From the NCBI RefSeq assembly GCF_009360615.1, contig NZ_SPEY01000034.1, forward strand, positions 1-35,925: a stretch of DNA of 35,925 nt, read 5' to 3'. The notes beneath the pieces were generated by a model that was not told the DNA's origin, did no database searches, and was given only the letters and a program-made list of their open reading frames with translations. Positions within the stretch are counted from its first letter, which is position 1. Each line of letters begins with the position of its first letter. Below, piece by piece: positions 26,942-35,837 of the stretch. The translations under genes and the position numbers were made by a program. This DNA comes from Comamonas sp. (GTDB lineage: Bacteria; Pseudomonadota; Gammaproteobacteria; Burkholderiales; Burkholderiaceae_C).

Positions 26942-27739
26942 TCAGGCCTGTTCGGGCGGCAGGCGCTGCCAGCCTTGGGGGGTCACACGCAGCACTTCGG
27001 CGCGGTGCTCAGCGGCATCGATATGCCAGTCGCTGAGCACGATGCGCCACTTCCCATCCCCCAGGGCGTGGTCGGCGGGCCGGTGGGTATGGCCGTGAAT
27101 CAGCCAGGGCGCTTGCACAGCCTGCATCCAGGTGCTGCTCATCTGCGCGTCGGCATCCGCGTAGGGTGCGCCGCTCTGCTTGCGCTGCTCGCTTTCGCTG
27201 CGTGCCGATTTGCCAATCGCACGCCGCGCAGCCAACGGCTGGGCCAGCAACTGCCGTTGCCATGCGGCGGAGCGCGACACAGCGCGGAATTGCTGGTACT
27301 CCACATCGTCCAGGCACAGTGCGTCGCCATGGCTGAGCAGGATGCGGGGGCCTGCCCATTGCAGCAGCGAGGGGTCGGAAAGGCCGGTCATGCCGCTGCG
27401 GCGCAGAAAGTCGTCGCCGGCCAGAAAGTCGCGGTTGCCGACCATGAAGAAAAGCGGGCGCTGCTGCGCCGCCTCCTGCAACACTGCTGCGCATTCGGCC
27501 TCGAAGCTGCCGGGCTCATCGAGCGCATCGTCACCCACCCAGACTTCAAACAGATCGCCGAGGATAAAGATGGCATCGGCCGTGCTGCGCGCCAGATAGC
27601 TGCGCCAGGCTTCGACCGTCTGCGGCTCCGAAGGCTGCAGATGCAGATCGGAAATGAAATCAAGCGTGCGCCAGTGGGGCTCAGCCTGGAGCTGCGCGAC
27701 TTGAGGAGCGGCAGTGCGTGGATCAGGAGATTCGGCCAT
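26942..27739 (-). CDS. lpxH: UDP-2,3-diacylglucosamine diphosphatase
   Basis: A 265-residue calcineurin-like phosphoesterase of lipid A synthesis, hydrolysing UDP-2,3-diacylglucosamine to lipid X and UMP at the inner face of the inner membrane. Metal ligands are visible as SDLHL (Asp31, His33), GDLFEVWVGDD (Asp62), GNRDF (Asn102), LSHGD (His137) and HGHTHRP (His215, His217). About 23 residues are added at the N-terminus compared with E. coli LpxH (240). The ribosome site is weak. It is the last of a leftward group with TPR, ppiA and ppiB, though the repeat at 27784-27872 stands between it and ppiB. Confidence 0.95.
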   Translation of the reverse strand: MAESPDPRTAAPQVAQLQAEPHWRTLDFISDLHLQPSEPQTVEAWRSYLARSTADAIFILGDLFEVWVGDDALDEPGSFEAECAAVLQEAAQQRPLFFMVGNRDFLAGDDFLRRSGMTGLSDPSLLQWAGPRILLSHGDALCLDDVEYQQFRAVSRSAAWQRQLLAQPLAARRAIGKSARSESEQRKQSGAPYADADAQMSSTWMQAVQAPWLIHGHTHRPADHALGDGKWRIVLSDWHIDAAEHRAEVLRVTPQGWQRLPPEQA

Positions 27740-27783
27740 GAATGAAAAGTGCGCAGCCTGAAAACAATAACGGCCTCACGAAG

Positions 27784-27872
27784 AGACGGCAAGCAAGGGC
27801 CGCCCCGCAGCGAGGCCGTCGTCCCCTCCGCGAAGCGGAGAGGGGGAAGGCGCGTTAGCGCCTCAGGGGGAG
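27784..27872. repeat. GC-rich intergenic repeat, copy B
   Basis: Second copy of the element at 9811-9889, same orientation. It contains CTCCGC-GAA-GCGGAG and GGCGC-GTTA-GCGCC hairpins and TCAGGGGGAG at its right end. It begins one base after the ppiB stop codon on the leftward strand. Confidence 0.75.
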
Positions 27873-27873
27873 A

Positions 27874-28401
27874 TTACAGTGCCACTGCCTTGTCGATCAC
27901 CACGGCGTCGAAAGGCACGTCGTCGTGGAAGCCCTTGCGAGTGGTGCGGACCTTCTTGATGGCGTCCACGACTTCTTCGCCCTTGACGACCTTGCCGAAC
28001 ACGGCGTAGCCCCAGCCCTGACCGGTGGGAGCGGTGTGGTTCAGGAAGCCGTTGTCCACGGTGTTGATGAAGAACTGGGCCGTTGCGCTGTGGGGATCGC
28101 TGGTGCGAGCCATGGCAATGGTGTACTTGTCGTTCTTCAGGCCGTTCTTGGCTTCGTTCTCGATGGGGGCAGCCGTTTCCTTCTGCTTCATGTCGGCCGA
28201 GAAACCGCCACCCTGGATCATGAAGTTCTTGATCACACGGTGGAAGATGGTGCCGTTGTAGAAGCCCTGGTTCACGTAGTTCAGGAAGTTCTCGGTGGAC
28301 TTGGGTGCGTTCACGGCGTCCAGTTCCAGGGTGATCACGCCCTGGGTGGCGGTGTCAGCCACGTTGATGGTCACGTGCAGTTCGACTTGGGGGTTGCTCA
28401 T
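27874..28401 (-). CDS. ppiB: Cytoplasmic cyclophilin-type peptidyl-prolyl isomerase
   Basis: A 175-residue cyclophilin without a signal peptide. The active-site stretch [15 protein letters not shown] carries the catalytic Arg. [19 protein letters not shown] and [18 protein letters not shown] complete the family pattern. The ATG at 28401 follows AGAAAG. It lies 69 bases after ppiA, its periplasmic paralogue, and the two were probably made by duplication. It speeds proline isomerisation during cytoplasmic folding. Confidence 0.95.
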   Translation of the reverse strand: MSNPQVELHVTINVADTATQGVITLELDAVNAPKSTENFLNYVNQGFYNGTIFHRVIKNFMIQGGGFSADMKQKETAAPIENEAKNGLKNDKYTIAMARTSDPHSATAQFFINTVDNGFLNHTAPTGQGWGYAVFGKVVKGEEVVDAIKKVRTTRKGFHDDVPFDAVVIDKAVAL

Positions 28402-28470
28402 GTTCGTGCTTTCTAGAGGATGGAGGGAAGAGGCAGGCGCGGTCCGACGGGAGCGCCGTTGCCGGGATGT

Positions 28471-29055
28471 TTACTTGATTTCGGTGGCGGAGAGGATTGT
28501 TACCGGCGTCGTGGGCACATTCTGGTGCATGCCACGGTTGCCCGTAGCCACGGCGCGGATTTTGTCCACCACGTCCATGCCCTTGGTGACCTTGCCGAAG
28601 ACGGTATAGCCATAGCCATCGGGCTTGGGGGCATTGAGCATGTCGTTGTTCACCACATTGATGAAGAACTGCGAGGTGGCGGAGTTGGGGTTGCCGGTGC
28701 GCGCCATGGCAATCGTGCCGCGGTCGTTCTTGAGGCCGTTGCCCGCTTCCAGCGGAATCGGCGCACGCGTGGGCTTCTCGCTCAGATTGGCGTCCATGCC
28801 GCCGCCCTGGATCATGAAGCCGTCGATGACGCGGTGGAACACCGTTCCGTCATAGTGCCTGTCGCGCACATATTGCAGAAAATTGGCCGCGCTCTTGGGG
28901 GCCTTGGCATCGTTGAGTTCGACCACGATATCGCCCATGCTGGTCTTGAGCTGCACCTTGGTTTGCGCCTGGGCCAGGCCGGGGATTGCGAAAACAGTGG
29001 CTGTCAGCGCAATCGCGGACAGGGCCTTGAGGCTGTTTCGACGGAAATTCAGCAT
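28471..29055 (-). CDS. ppiA: Periplasmic cyclophilin-type peptidyl-prolyl isomerase
   Basis: A 194-residue cyclophilin with an N-terminal signal peptide ([16 protein letters not shown]..., cleavage likely after AQA near residue 31). The catalytic [15 protein letters not shown] and [14 protein letters not shown] are present. Two ATGs two codons apart compete (29061 and 29055). The second is preferred because AGGA is 8 bases before it. The gene order TPR-ppiA-ppiB-lpxH is conserved in related betaproteobacteria. It would assist folding of secreted proteins. Confidence 0.94.
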   Translation of the reverse strand: MLNFRRNSLKALSAIALTATVFAIPGLAQAQTKVQLKTSMGDIVVELNDAKAPKSAANFLQYVRDRHYDGTVFHRVIDGFMIQGGGMDANLSEKPTRAPIPLEAGNGLKNDRGTIAMARTGNPNSATSQFFINVVNNDMLNAPKPDGYGYTVFGKVTKGMDVVDKIRAVATGNRGMHQNVPTTPVTILSATEIK

Positions 29056-29185
29056 GGTCATATTCCTGGGTAAGTGGGTCTTGGGCAGGGCTGCTGGATA
29101 GCGGCTGCAAAAAACCGGTTTGAGGCAGCTGAGGGCGCCGACCGGCTTCACAAGAGGGAGGAGGGCGGGATGACAAAAAACGGAT

Positions 29186-29737
29186 TCAGCGGGCCGGGGC
29201 AGGTGCAGCAAGAGAGGCTGCGGGTTGCAGCAAGTCCTTGAGCTGCTTGAGCTTGGGGTTCAGGGCTGCGGGGCGGCCGCCCTTGGCCAGGGACTGCGCA
29301 TAGGACTGATAGGCCAGGCGGGCATAGATATCGCCCAGGTTCTCGTGCGCCACGGCATAGTTCGGATTGTTGCGCACGGCGGCTTCGAGTGCGGAGCGGG
29401 CGCGATCCAGATCGCCCTGGCGTGCATAGATCACTGCCAGATTGTTATAGGGCTCTGGCAGCTCGGGATAGTCCTCGGTCAGCTGGCGAAAAGCCGTGAT
29501 CGCGTCTTCGGTCTTGCCGTCATTGCTCAGCGCGATGCCGCGCAGAAAACGCATTTGCGGGTCGCGTGAATTCTTGACCAGATAGGTGTCCGCTTTTTGC
29601 AGTGCCTGCTGGGTCTTGCCGCTTTTGAGCAACTGGGCAACATCCGTGTAATCGTCGGCGTGGGCGCTACCTGCAGCGAGCAAGGCAGCCAGGGCTGCCG
29701 CACGCGCTGCGGTACTGAACAAGTTGCGTACAGGCAT
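29186..29737 (-). CDS. Periplasmic tetratricopeptide-repeat protein
   Basis: A 183-residue protein with a signal peptide ([27 protein letters not shown], about 27 residues). It has about three TPR units, the clearest around [32 protein letters not shown] and [16 protein letters not shown]. The Ala/Pro-rich end is disordered. TPRs are protein-protein binding scaffolds; the partner is not known. The ATG at 29737 is chosen because the signal peptide starts there. It is divergent from cysS and upstream of ppiA, a conserved neighbourhood that hints at cell-envelope folding work. Confidence 0.9.
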   Translation of the reverse strand: MPVRNLFSTAARAAALAALLAAGSAHADDYTDVAQLLKSGKTQQALQKADTYLVKNSRDPQMRFLRGIALSNDGKTEDAITAFRQLTEDYPELPEPYNNLAVIYARQGDLDRARSALEAAVRNNPNYAVAHENLGDIYARLAYQSYAQSLAKGGRPAALNPKLKQLKDLLQPAASLAAPAPAR

Positions 29738-29958
29738 GTAGGTGCTTTCATGGCGCCGCAAAACTGCGCTGCGGCGGGAGCTTATACTGCGGGGAATTGT
29801 AGCTGAGGGGTGTGCGGCGCTTAGGCGTCTGGCCGGACCGGGATGTGTCTGGATGCTAGTGCGCATTTTTCAGCCTCAGGGAATGGCAGGCACGGTTTAT
29901 GCATCGCAGGCATGACCAGTGCTGCTGCTCGCCACCCTCTCTCCCTATTTCAAGATTC

Positions 29959-31344
29959 ATGAGTTTGCGTATCTACAACACGCTGTCGCGTGCACTGGAA
30001 TCGTTTTCGCCGCTTGAGCCGGGCCATGTGCGTATGTACGTCTGTGGCATGACGGTCTATGACCTCTGCCACCTGGGCCATGCACGCTCCATGGTGGCTT
30101 TCGACGTGGTGCAGCGCTGGCTGCGCGCCAGCGGCTACAAGGTGACCTATGTGCGCAACATCACCGACATCGATGACAAGATCATCCGACGTGCGGTGGA
30201 AAACGGCGAGACCATACGCAGCCTGACCGATCGCATGATCGATGCGCTGCACCAGGACGCGGATGCGCTGGGCATCGAGCGCCCCACGCTGGAGCCGCGC
30301 GCCACCGAATACGTGCCGCAGATGCTCGGCATGATCGCAAAGCTGCAGGACAAGGGCCTGGCCTATCAGGCCGGCAATGGCGATGTGAACTACGCCGTGC
30401 GCAAGTTTGCGGGCTACGGCAAGCTCTCGGGCAAGTCGCTGGACGAGCTCAACGCCGGCGAGCGCGTGGCTGTGGCCGACGGCAAGCTTGATCCGCTGGA
30501 CTTTGTGCTGTGGAAGTCGGCCAAGGCCGACGAGCCGGCCGAGGTGAAATGGCAAAGTCCGTTTGGCGAAGGCCGCCCCGGCTGGCATATCGAATGCTCG
30601 GCCATGGGCTGCGAATTGCTGGGCGAGAGCTTTGACATCCATGGCGGCGGAGCAGACCTGCAGTTCCCTCACCATGAGAACGAGATTGCCCAGAGTGAAG
30701 GAGCGACCGGCAAGCCGTTCGCTCACACCTGGATGCACAACGGCTTCATCAACGTCGACAACGAAAAGATGTCCAAATCGCTGGGCAACTTCTTCACCAT
30801 CCGCGACGTGCTCAAGGAATACGACGCCGAGACCATCCGTTTCTTCGTCGTGCGCAGCCATTACCGCAGTCCGCTGAACTACTCCAACGTGCATCTCGAT
30901 GATGCGCGTGGAGCGCTCAAGCGCCTCTATACCGCGCTGGATCTGGTGGCTCCTGCCGGGGTGCAGATCGACTGGCGCAACCCCTATGCTGGCCGCTTCA
31001 AGGCGGCGATGGATGAAGACTTCGGCACGCCCGAGGCAGTGGCCGTGCTGTTCGAGCTGGCTGCGGAGGTCAATCGCAGCAAGTCGCCTGAGGTGGCGGG
31101 CTTGCTCAAGGCGCTGGGGGCCTGTCTGGGTCTGCTGCAGGCCGAGCCGCAGAAGTTTCTGCAGGCGGGCTCCGAAGGTGTGGACGCTGCCGCGATCGAG
31201 GCGCAGATTGCCGCGCGCGCAGAGGCCAAGGCGGTCAAGAACTGGGCCGAGGCCGACCGCATCCGCAAGGAATTGCTGGAGCAGGGCATTGTCCTCAAGG
31301 ACACTGCGGCGGGTACGACCTGGGAATCGGCCGCCAAGGGCTGA
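29959..31344 (+). CDS. cysS: Cysteinyl-tRNA synthetase
   Basis: A 461-residue class I aminoacyl-tRNA synthetase that charges tRNA-Cys; the length is the same as in Escherichia coli (461). The HIGH-type motif is HLGHARS (about residues 38-44) and the KMSKS motif is KMSKSLGN. The zinc site is visible as CGMTVYD (Cys30) and, later, ECSAMG and FPHHENE. ATG 29959 gives [10 protein letters not shown], the usual start; a longer open frame upstream is ignored. It leads a rightward group with the glycosylase and accA genes. Confidence 0.97.
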   Translation: MSLRIYNTLSRALESFSPLEPGHVRMYVCGMTVYDLCHLGHARSMVAFDVVQRWLRASGYKVTYVRNITDIDDKIIRRAVENGETIRSLTDRMIDALHQDADALGIERPTLEPRATEYVPQMLGMIAKLQDKGLAYQAGNGDVNYAVRKFAGYGKLSGKSLDELNAGERVAVADGKLDPLDFVLWKSAKADEPAEVKWQSPFGEGRPGWHIECSAMGCELLGESFDIHGGGADLQFPHHENEIAQSEGATGKPFAHTWMHNGFINVDNEKMSKSLGNFFTIRDVLKEYDAETIRFFVVRSHYRSPLNYSNVHLDDARGALKRLYTALDLVAPAGVQIDWRNPYAGRFKAAMDEDFGTPEAVAVLFELAAEVNRSKSPEVAGLLKALGACLGLLQAEPQKFLQAGSEGVDAAAIEAQIAARAEAKAVKNWAEADRIRKELLEQGIVLKDTAAGTTWESAAKG

Positions 31345-31394
31345 GACTGCATGCAATATTCCATCAACTGTGTGAACAGTGCGAAGGGGCGTGC

Positions 31395-32237
31395 ATGAGC
31401 GCGGTCAAGCATCTGGACACCATGGAGTTCGAGCAGCTGCCGCTGGTGGCCGATCTGCCCGTGCCTATGGGGCCGGCTGCGCCTTTGCCTGTCGCTCCTC
31501 TGGGAGCAGTAGCCATGGTTCAGTCTGCGGGACCGGCCGGCAAAGATCTGGCGCCAGCCAAGCTGGCTGCATCGTCCAAGGCGGCTGCACCCAAGATCCA
31601 TCTGGATCTGCCCGAGGGTGTGCCTGCCTACTGGGCCGAGGCCTGCCGCCAGCTCATGCGCCGTGATCGCGTGCTCAAGCGGCTGATTCCGCAGCTCGGC
31701 AGCCAGGCGCTGCTGCCTTGCGGTCAGGGGCAGGCCTTTGCCACGCTGGCGCGCTCCATTGTCGGGCAGCAGATTTCGGCAAAGTCGGCCAAGACCCTGT
31801 GGAACAAGTTCGCCAGGTTGCCAGCAGCCATGCAGCCCGAGCAGGTGCTCAGGCTCAAGGTGGACGATATGCGTGCCGTGGGGCTCTCGGCCCGCAAGGT
31901 GGACTACCTGGTCGATCTTGCTCTGCATTTCACCGAAAATCGTCTGCACATGGACGAGTGGGCCCAGATGGGCGATGAGGTCATCATTGCCGAGCTGATG
32001 TCCATACGCGGTCTCAGTCGATGGACGGCCGAGAATTTTCTGATTTACTGCCTGGGGCGGCCCAATGTGCTGCCTCTGGATGATGCCGGTTTGATACAGG
32101 GCATCTCTCTCAATCATTTTTCGGGCGATCCTGTCAGTCGCAGTGATGCCCGTGAAGTTGCCGAGGCTTGGAAACCGTGGTGTACGGTTGCAACTTGGTA
32201 TATTTGGCGCTCGCTCGAGGCGCAGCCTGTGGCTTGA
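31395..32237 (+). CDS. DNA-3-methyladenine glycosylase II family protein (HhH-GPD)
   Basis: A 280-residue base-excision repair glycosylase of the AlkA/HhH-GPD superfamily, which removes alkylated purines. The helix-hairpin-helix is IRGLSRWTAENFLIYCLGRP, followed by the catalytic Asp in LPLDDAGL. The segment SIVGQQISAKSAKTLWNKF is typical. There is no iron-sulfur cluster cysteine motif at the C-terminus, unlike Nth/MutY. The first ~70 residues are an Ala/Pro/Val-rich extension without family similarity. It lies between cysS and accA, 50 and 60 bases from them, so co-transcription is likely. Confidence 0.92.
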   Translation: MSAVKHLDTMEFEQLPLVADLPVPMGPAAPLPVAPLGAVAMVQSAGPAGKDLAPAKLAASSKAAAPKIHLDLPEGVPAYWAEACRQLMRRDRVLKRLIPQLGSQALLPCGQGQAFATLARSIVGQQISAKSAKTLWNKFARLPAAMQPEQVLRLKVDDMRAVGLSARKVDYLVDLALHFTENRLHMDEWAQMGDEVIIAELMSIRGLSRWTAENFLIYCLGRPNVLPLDDAGLIQGISLNHFSGDPVSRSDAREVAEAWKPWCTVATWYIWRSLEAQPVA

Positions 32238-32297
32238 TGACATCTGTCCACTGGCCGATTGCAAGGATTGCAACAGGCTGGCACAAGGAGAAATACG

Positions 32298-33275
32298 TTG
32301 GCGAAAAAGAACTTTCTGGATTTTGAGCAGCCTATTGCAGAACTCGAATCCAAAATCGAAGAACTGCGCTATGTGCAGACTGAAAGTGCAGTGGATATCT
32401 CGGAAGAGATCGATCAGCTCAGCAAGAAAAGCCTGCAGCTGACCAAGGACATCTACAGTGATCTGACCCCCTGGCAGATCACCAAGATCGCCCGCCATAT
32501 CGAGCGCCCCTATACGCTCGACTATGTGCGTGAGTGCTTTACCGACTTTGTCGAAATGCACGGCGACCGCCACTTTGCGGATGACCAGTCCATCATCGGT
32601 GGCCTGGCGCGCTTCAATGGTCAGCCCTGCATGGTGATCGGTCATCAAAAGGGCCGCGATACGAAGGAGCGCACGCTGCGCAACTTCGGCATGACCCGCC
32701 CCGAGGGCTATCGCAAGGCCTTGCGCCTCATGAAGACGGCCGAGAAGTTCAAGCTGCCCGTGTTCACTTTCGTGGACACGCCCGGCGCCTTCCCCGGCAT
32801 CGACGCAGAAGAGCGAGGCCAGTCCGAAGCCATCGGTCGCAACATCTACGAAATGGCGCAGCTCCAGACCCCTATCATCACCACCATCATCGGTGAAGGT
32901 GGCTCGGGCGGTGCGCTGGCCATTGCCGTGGCAGATCAGGTGCTGATGCTGCAGTACTCCGTGTACTCGGTGATCAGTCCCGAAGGTTGTGCTTCCATTC
33001 TGTGGAAGACCGGCGAGAAGGCCCAGGAAGCAGCTGACGCCATGGGCATCACCGCTCACCGCCTCAAGGCGCTGGGCCTGGTGGACAAGATCGTCAACGA
33101 GCCAGTGGGCGGTGCTCACCGCGATCACAAGCAGATGGGCGCCTTCCTCAAGCGTGCGCTGGGCGATGCCTATCGCCAACTGACCGATCTCAAGCCCAAG
33201 GAACTGCAGGATCGTCGCTACGACCGCATTCAGAGCTATGGCAAGTTTGCCGACACCAAGGCTGACAATCGCTGA
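32298..33275 (+). CDS. accA: Acetyl-CoA carboxylase carboxyltransferase subunit alpha
   Basis: A 325-residue subunit which with AccD transfers carboxyl from carboxybiotin to acetyl-CoA, the first step of fatty acid synthesis. The start is TTG at 32298, preceded by AAGGAG at ideal spacing and giving [13 protein letters not shown]; an ATG at 32259 has no such site. Crotonase-fold motifs [23 protein letters not shown] and [12 protein letters not shown] are present. Length fits the family (319-325). accD is not in the window. A UUCG terminator follows the stop by 30 bases. Confidence 0.97.
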   Translation: MAKKNFLDFEQPIAELESKIEELRYVQTESAVDISEEIDQLSKKSLQLTKDIYSDLTPWQITKIARHIERPYTLDYVRECFTDFVEMHGDRHFADDQSIIGGLARFNGQPCMVIGHQKGRDTKERTLRNFGMTRPEGYRKALRLMKTAEKFKLPVFTFVDTPGAFPGIDAEERGQSEAIGRNIYEMAQLQTPIITTIIGEGGSGGALAIAVADQVLMLQYSVYSVISPEGCASILWKTGEKAQEAADAMGITAHRLKALGLVDKIVNEPVGGAHRDHKQMGAFLKRALGDAYRQLTDLKPKELQDRRYDRIQSYGKFADTKADNR

Positions 33276-33304
33276 TCCCGCGGGCTTGATGCTGCTTGCG
33301 CACC

Positions 33305-33332
33305 ATGGCTCCTTCGGGAGCCATTTGTTTTT
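33305..33332 (+). terminator. Terminator of accA
   Basis: ATGGCTCC (33305-33312) and GGAGCCAT (33317-33324) pair perfectly around a stable TTCG tetraloop. TTTGTTTTT follows. Confidence 0.95.
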
Positions 33333-33354
33333 GCCGAAAGGCTTGGGGTGAGAT

Positions 33355-33382
33355 GCGCTTCTAGATATTTCCGGGTAAGCGC
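33355..33382. repeat. Short palindromic intergenic element upstream of tilS
   Basis: GCGCTT (33355-33360) and AAGCGC (33377-33382) flank a 16-base spacer, followed by TAGCTCCTATTGAT. It shares the GGTAAGCGCT core with the element at 3869-3889 and has the layout of Comamonadaceae intergenic elements. Confidence 0.5.
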
Positions 33383-33419
33383 TAGCTCCTATTGATGGGA
33401 AGTGGGGAGTCTGTTGTTC

Positions 33420-34424
33420 ATGCAAGCCCAGTCAGATGTTGACTTGTTGCGGGCCTCGGCTGCTCGGGTGGAGGCTGCGATGGCGGCATTCAAGCCGCAG
33501 CTGCCACTGGTCGTGGCCTTCAGCGGCGGAGCCGATTCGTCGGCCCTGCTGCTGGCTTGCCATGCGCGTTGGCCGGGGCAGGTGAGGGCGATTCATGTGC
33601 ACCACGGTCTGCAGGCTGCAGCGGATGAATTTCAGCGGCACTGTGAGCAACTGTGTGCCCGGCACGGCATTGCCCTCAAGGTCTGTGCCATCGATGCGCG
33701 CAATGTGCAAGGCCAGAGTCCCGAAGATGCGGCGCGCCAGGGGCGTTATGCGGCCCTGATTCAGGCGGCCCGGCAGCCTTGGCTTGATGCGCAGGGCACT
33801 GTGCTGGATGCGGTGCGCTCCATGGCGCTGGCCCAGCATGCCGACGATCAGGTTGAGACCTTGCTGCTGGCGCTCTCGCGCGGTGCCGGGGTGGCCGGTC
33901 TGGCGGCCATGCCCGGGCATTGGCAAAGAGCGGGCCTGCAATGGTACAGACCCTTGCTGACGCTGCCCGGGCGGGCGCTGCGCGACTGGTTGCGGCAGAG
34001 GGGCTTGAGCTGGGTCGAGGATCCGACGAATACCGATCAGGGTTACACGCGCAATCGTATCCGGGCTCAACTGCTGCCGGTGCTGGAACAGGTCTTTCCG
34101 CAGTTCCGCAGCACGTTCGCACGCAGCAGCTCCCATTGTGCCCAGGCGTCCGAGCTGCTGGACGCGCAGGCGGCGGCAGACCTGCAGATGGTGGGGCTGC
34201 CGCCGGCGATCAAGGCGCTGCAGCGTTTGAGCGAGGCGCGCCTCGGCAATGTCCTGCGCTACTGGCTGCGCGTCGAACATGGCACCACGCCGACAGCTGC
34301 GCAGCTTGCGCAGCTCATGGCGCAGGTCGGTGTTTGCACTACGCGAGGGCACCGCATCCACATCAAGGTGGGGCGGGGGTTTGTGGAGCGCCAGGGGGCA
34401 AGTCTCGGTTGGTACAATTCCTAG
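33420..34424 (+). CDS. tilS: tRNA(Ile)-lysidine synthase
   Basis: A 334-residue ATP-dependent enzyme that converts C34 of the CAU-anticodon tRNA-Ile to lysidine, so that the tRNA reads AUA. The N-type ATP pyrophosphatase loop is FSGGADSSALLLA. HHGLQAAADEFQRHCEQLC and LAQHADDQVETLLLALSRGAG follow, and VEDPTNTDQGYTRNRIR is a TilS hallmark. It is shorter than E. coli TilS (432), with a reduced C-terminal domain, as in many betaproteobacteria. ATG 33420 is preferred (GGGGAG upstream); a GTG at 33402 is in frame. Confidence 0.94.
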   Translation: MQAQSDVDLLRASAARVEAAMAAFKPQLPLVVAFSGGADSSALLLACHARWPGQVRAIHVHHGLQAAADEFQRHCEQLCARHGIALKVCAIDARNVQGQSPEDAARQGRYAALIQAARQPWLDAQGTVLDAVRSMALAQHADDQVETLLLALSRGAGVAGLAAMPGHWQRAGLQWYRPLLTLPGRALRDWLRQRGLSWVEDPTNTDQGYTRNRIRAQLLPVLEQVFPQFRSTFARSSSHCAQASELLDAQAAADLQMVGLPPAIKALQRLSEARLGNVLRYWLRVEHGTTPTAAQLAQLMAQVGVCTTRGHRIHIKVGRGFVERQGASLGWYNS

Positions 34425-34471
34425 GTTTTGGTTTTTTTACCTGTACGAAAACCGCCGGCGCGCCAAAACCT
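34423..34471 (+). promoter_or_regulatory. Inverted repeat in the tilS-lysC gap
   Basis: AGGTTTTGG (34423-34431) pairs perfectly with CCAAAACCT (34463-34471) across 31 bases, with a T7 run in between. It overlaps the tilS stop. It could be a leader structure of lysC or an operator. No lysine riboswitch fits in this 93-base gap. Confidence 0.4.
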
Positions 34472-34517
34472 TTGTGACCTGCGCCGTGGCTGCTGTTTCG
34501 TCACCCTTTAGTATCCA

Positions 34518-35783
34518 ATGGCACTGATCGTTCATAAATACGGCGGCACCTCGATGGGCTCGACAGAGCGCATCCGCAACGTCGCCAAGCGTGTGGCCAA
34601 ATGGGCTCGGGCAGGTCACCAGTTGGTGGTTGTGCCCAGCGCCATGAGTGGCGAAACCAACCGTTTGCTGGGTCTGGCCAGCGAGCTGGCTCCCAGCCAC
34701 GCCAAGAGTTCGTACTATCGTGAGCTCGATATGCTGGCCGCCACTGGCGAGCAGGCCTCCTCGGCTCTGCTGGCCATTGCGCTGCAGGCCGAAGGCATGG
34801 AATCCGTCAGCTATGCAGGCTGGCAAGTGCCCGTGCGCACCGATAGCAGCTATACCAAGGCTCGTATCGAGTCCATCGACGACAAGCGCGTGCGCGCCGA
34901 CCTCGAGGCAGGTCGTGTCGTGATCGTGACCGGCTTCCAGGGTATCGATCCCGAAGGCAATATCACCACGTTGGGACGTGGCGGCTCCGATACTTCGGCC
35001 GTGGCCGTGGCGGCCGCCCTGAAGGCTGCCGAATGCCTGATCTATACCGATGTGGATGGCGTCTACACCACCGACCCCCGTGTGGTGCCTGCTGCCAAGC
35101 GCCTGGGTACGGTGAGCTTCGAGGAAATGCTGGAAATGGCCAGCCTGGGCTCCAAGGTACTGCAAATCCGCTCCGTGGAGTTTGCAGGCAAGTACAAGGT
35201 GCCCATGCGCGTGCTGTCCAGCTTCACGCCCTGGGATATCGATCTGGAAGAAGAGGCCAAGTCCGGCACGCTGATTACTTTTGAGGAAGACGAAAAAATG
35301 GAAAAGGCTGTCGTATCCGGCATCGCTTTCAACCGTGGCGAGGCCAAGATCTCCGTGCTGGGCGTGCCTGATACCCCCGGTGTGGCCGCTGCCATCCTCG
35401 GTCCTGTGGCCGATGCCAACATCGAAGTCGATGTGATCATCCAGAACATCTCCAAGGACGGCAAGACCGACTTCAGCTTCACCGTGAGCCAGGGCGACTA
35501 CCAGCGTGCCATGGAACTGCTGCGTGAAAGCGTCGTTCCTGCGCTGGGGGCTTCCGAAGTGGTGGGCAATCCCAATATCGCCAAGGTCAGCATCGTCGGC
35601 ATCGGCATGCGCAGCCATGTGGGCGTCGCCTCCACCATGTTCCGTGCCCTGAGCAAGGAAGGTGTGAACATCCAGATGATCTCCACCTCCGAGATCAAGA
35701 CCTCCGTCGTGATCGACGAGAAGTACCTCGAGCTGGCTGTGCGCTCCCTGCACACCGCCTTCGGTCTGGACAAAAGCGAATAA
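34518..35783 (+). CDS. lysC: Aspartate kinase
   Basis: A 421-residue enzyme that phosphorylates aspartate, the entry to lysine, threonine, methionine and diaminopimelate. The kinase domain starts VHKYGGTSMGSTERI; GFQGIDPEGNITTLGRGGSDTSAVAVAAAL and DVDGVYTTDPR follow. Two C-terminal ACT domains (about 265-340 and 345-421) bind the feedback inhibitor, with FNRGEAKISVLGVPDTPGVAA and SIVGIGMRSHVGVASTMF. Length and layout match the monofunctional lysine/threonine-sensitive type (Pseudomonas, Corynebacterium). It may share a transcript with tilS. Confidence 0.96.
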   Translation: MALIVHKYGGTSMGSTERIRNVAKRVAKWARAGHQLVVVPSAMSGETNRLLGLASELAPSHAKSSYYRELDMLAATGEQASSALLAIALQAEGMESVSYAGWQVPVRTDSSYTKARIESIDDKRVRADLEAGRVVIVTGFQGIDPEGNITTLGRGGSDTSAVAVAAALKAAECLIYTDVDGVYTTDPRVVPAAKRLGTVSFEEMLEMASLGSKVLQIRSVEFAGKYKVPMRVLSSFTPWDIDLEEEAKSGTLITFEEDEKMEKAVVSGIAFNRGEAKISVLGVPDTPGVAAAILGPVADANIEVDVIIQNISKDGKTDFSFTVSQGDYQRAMELLRESVVPALGASEVVGNPNIAKVSIVGIGMRSHVGVASTMFRALSKEGVNIQMISTSEIKTSVVIDEKYLELAVRSLHTAFGLDKSE

Positions 35784-35837
35784 TTTTCGCAACTTTCCAA
35801 AAACGAACAAAAAAGCTGTTTACAATAGCGTCATTCC

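Noticed and set aside
30984..33425. Long minus-strand open frame across cysS, the glycosylase gene and accA
   Set aside because: It covers three well-supported genes and the accA terminator; codon bias alone keeps it open.
34425..34517. Lysine riboswitch ahead of lysC
   Set aside because: The gap is only 93 bases, far too short for the five-helix L-box, and its conserved segments are not seen.
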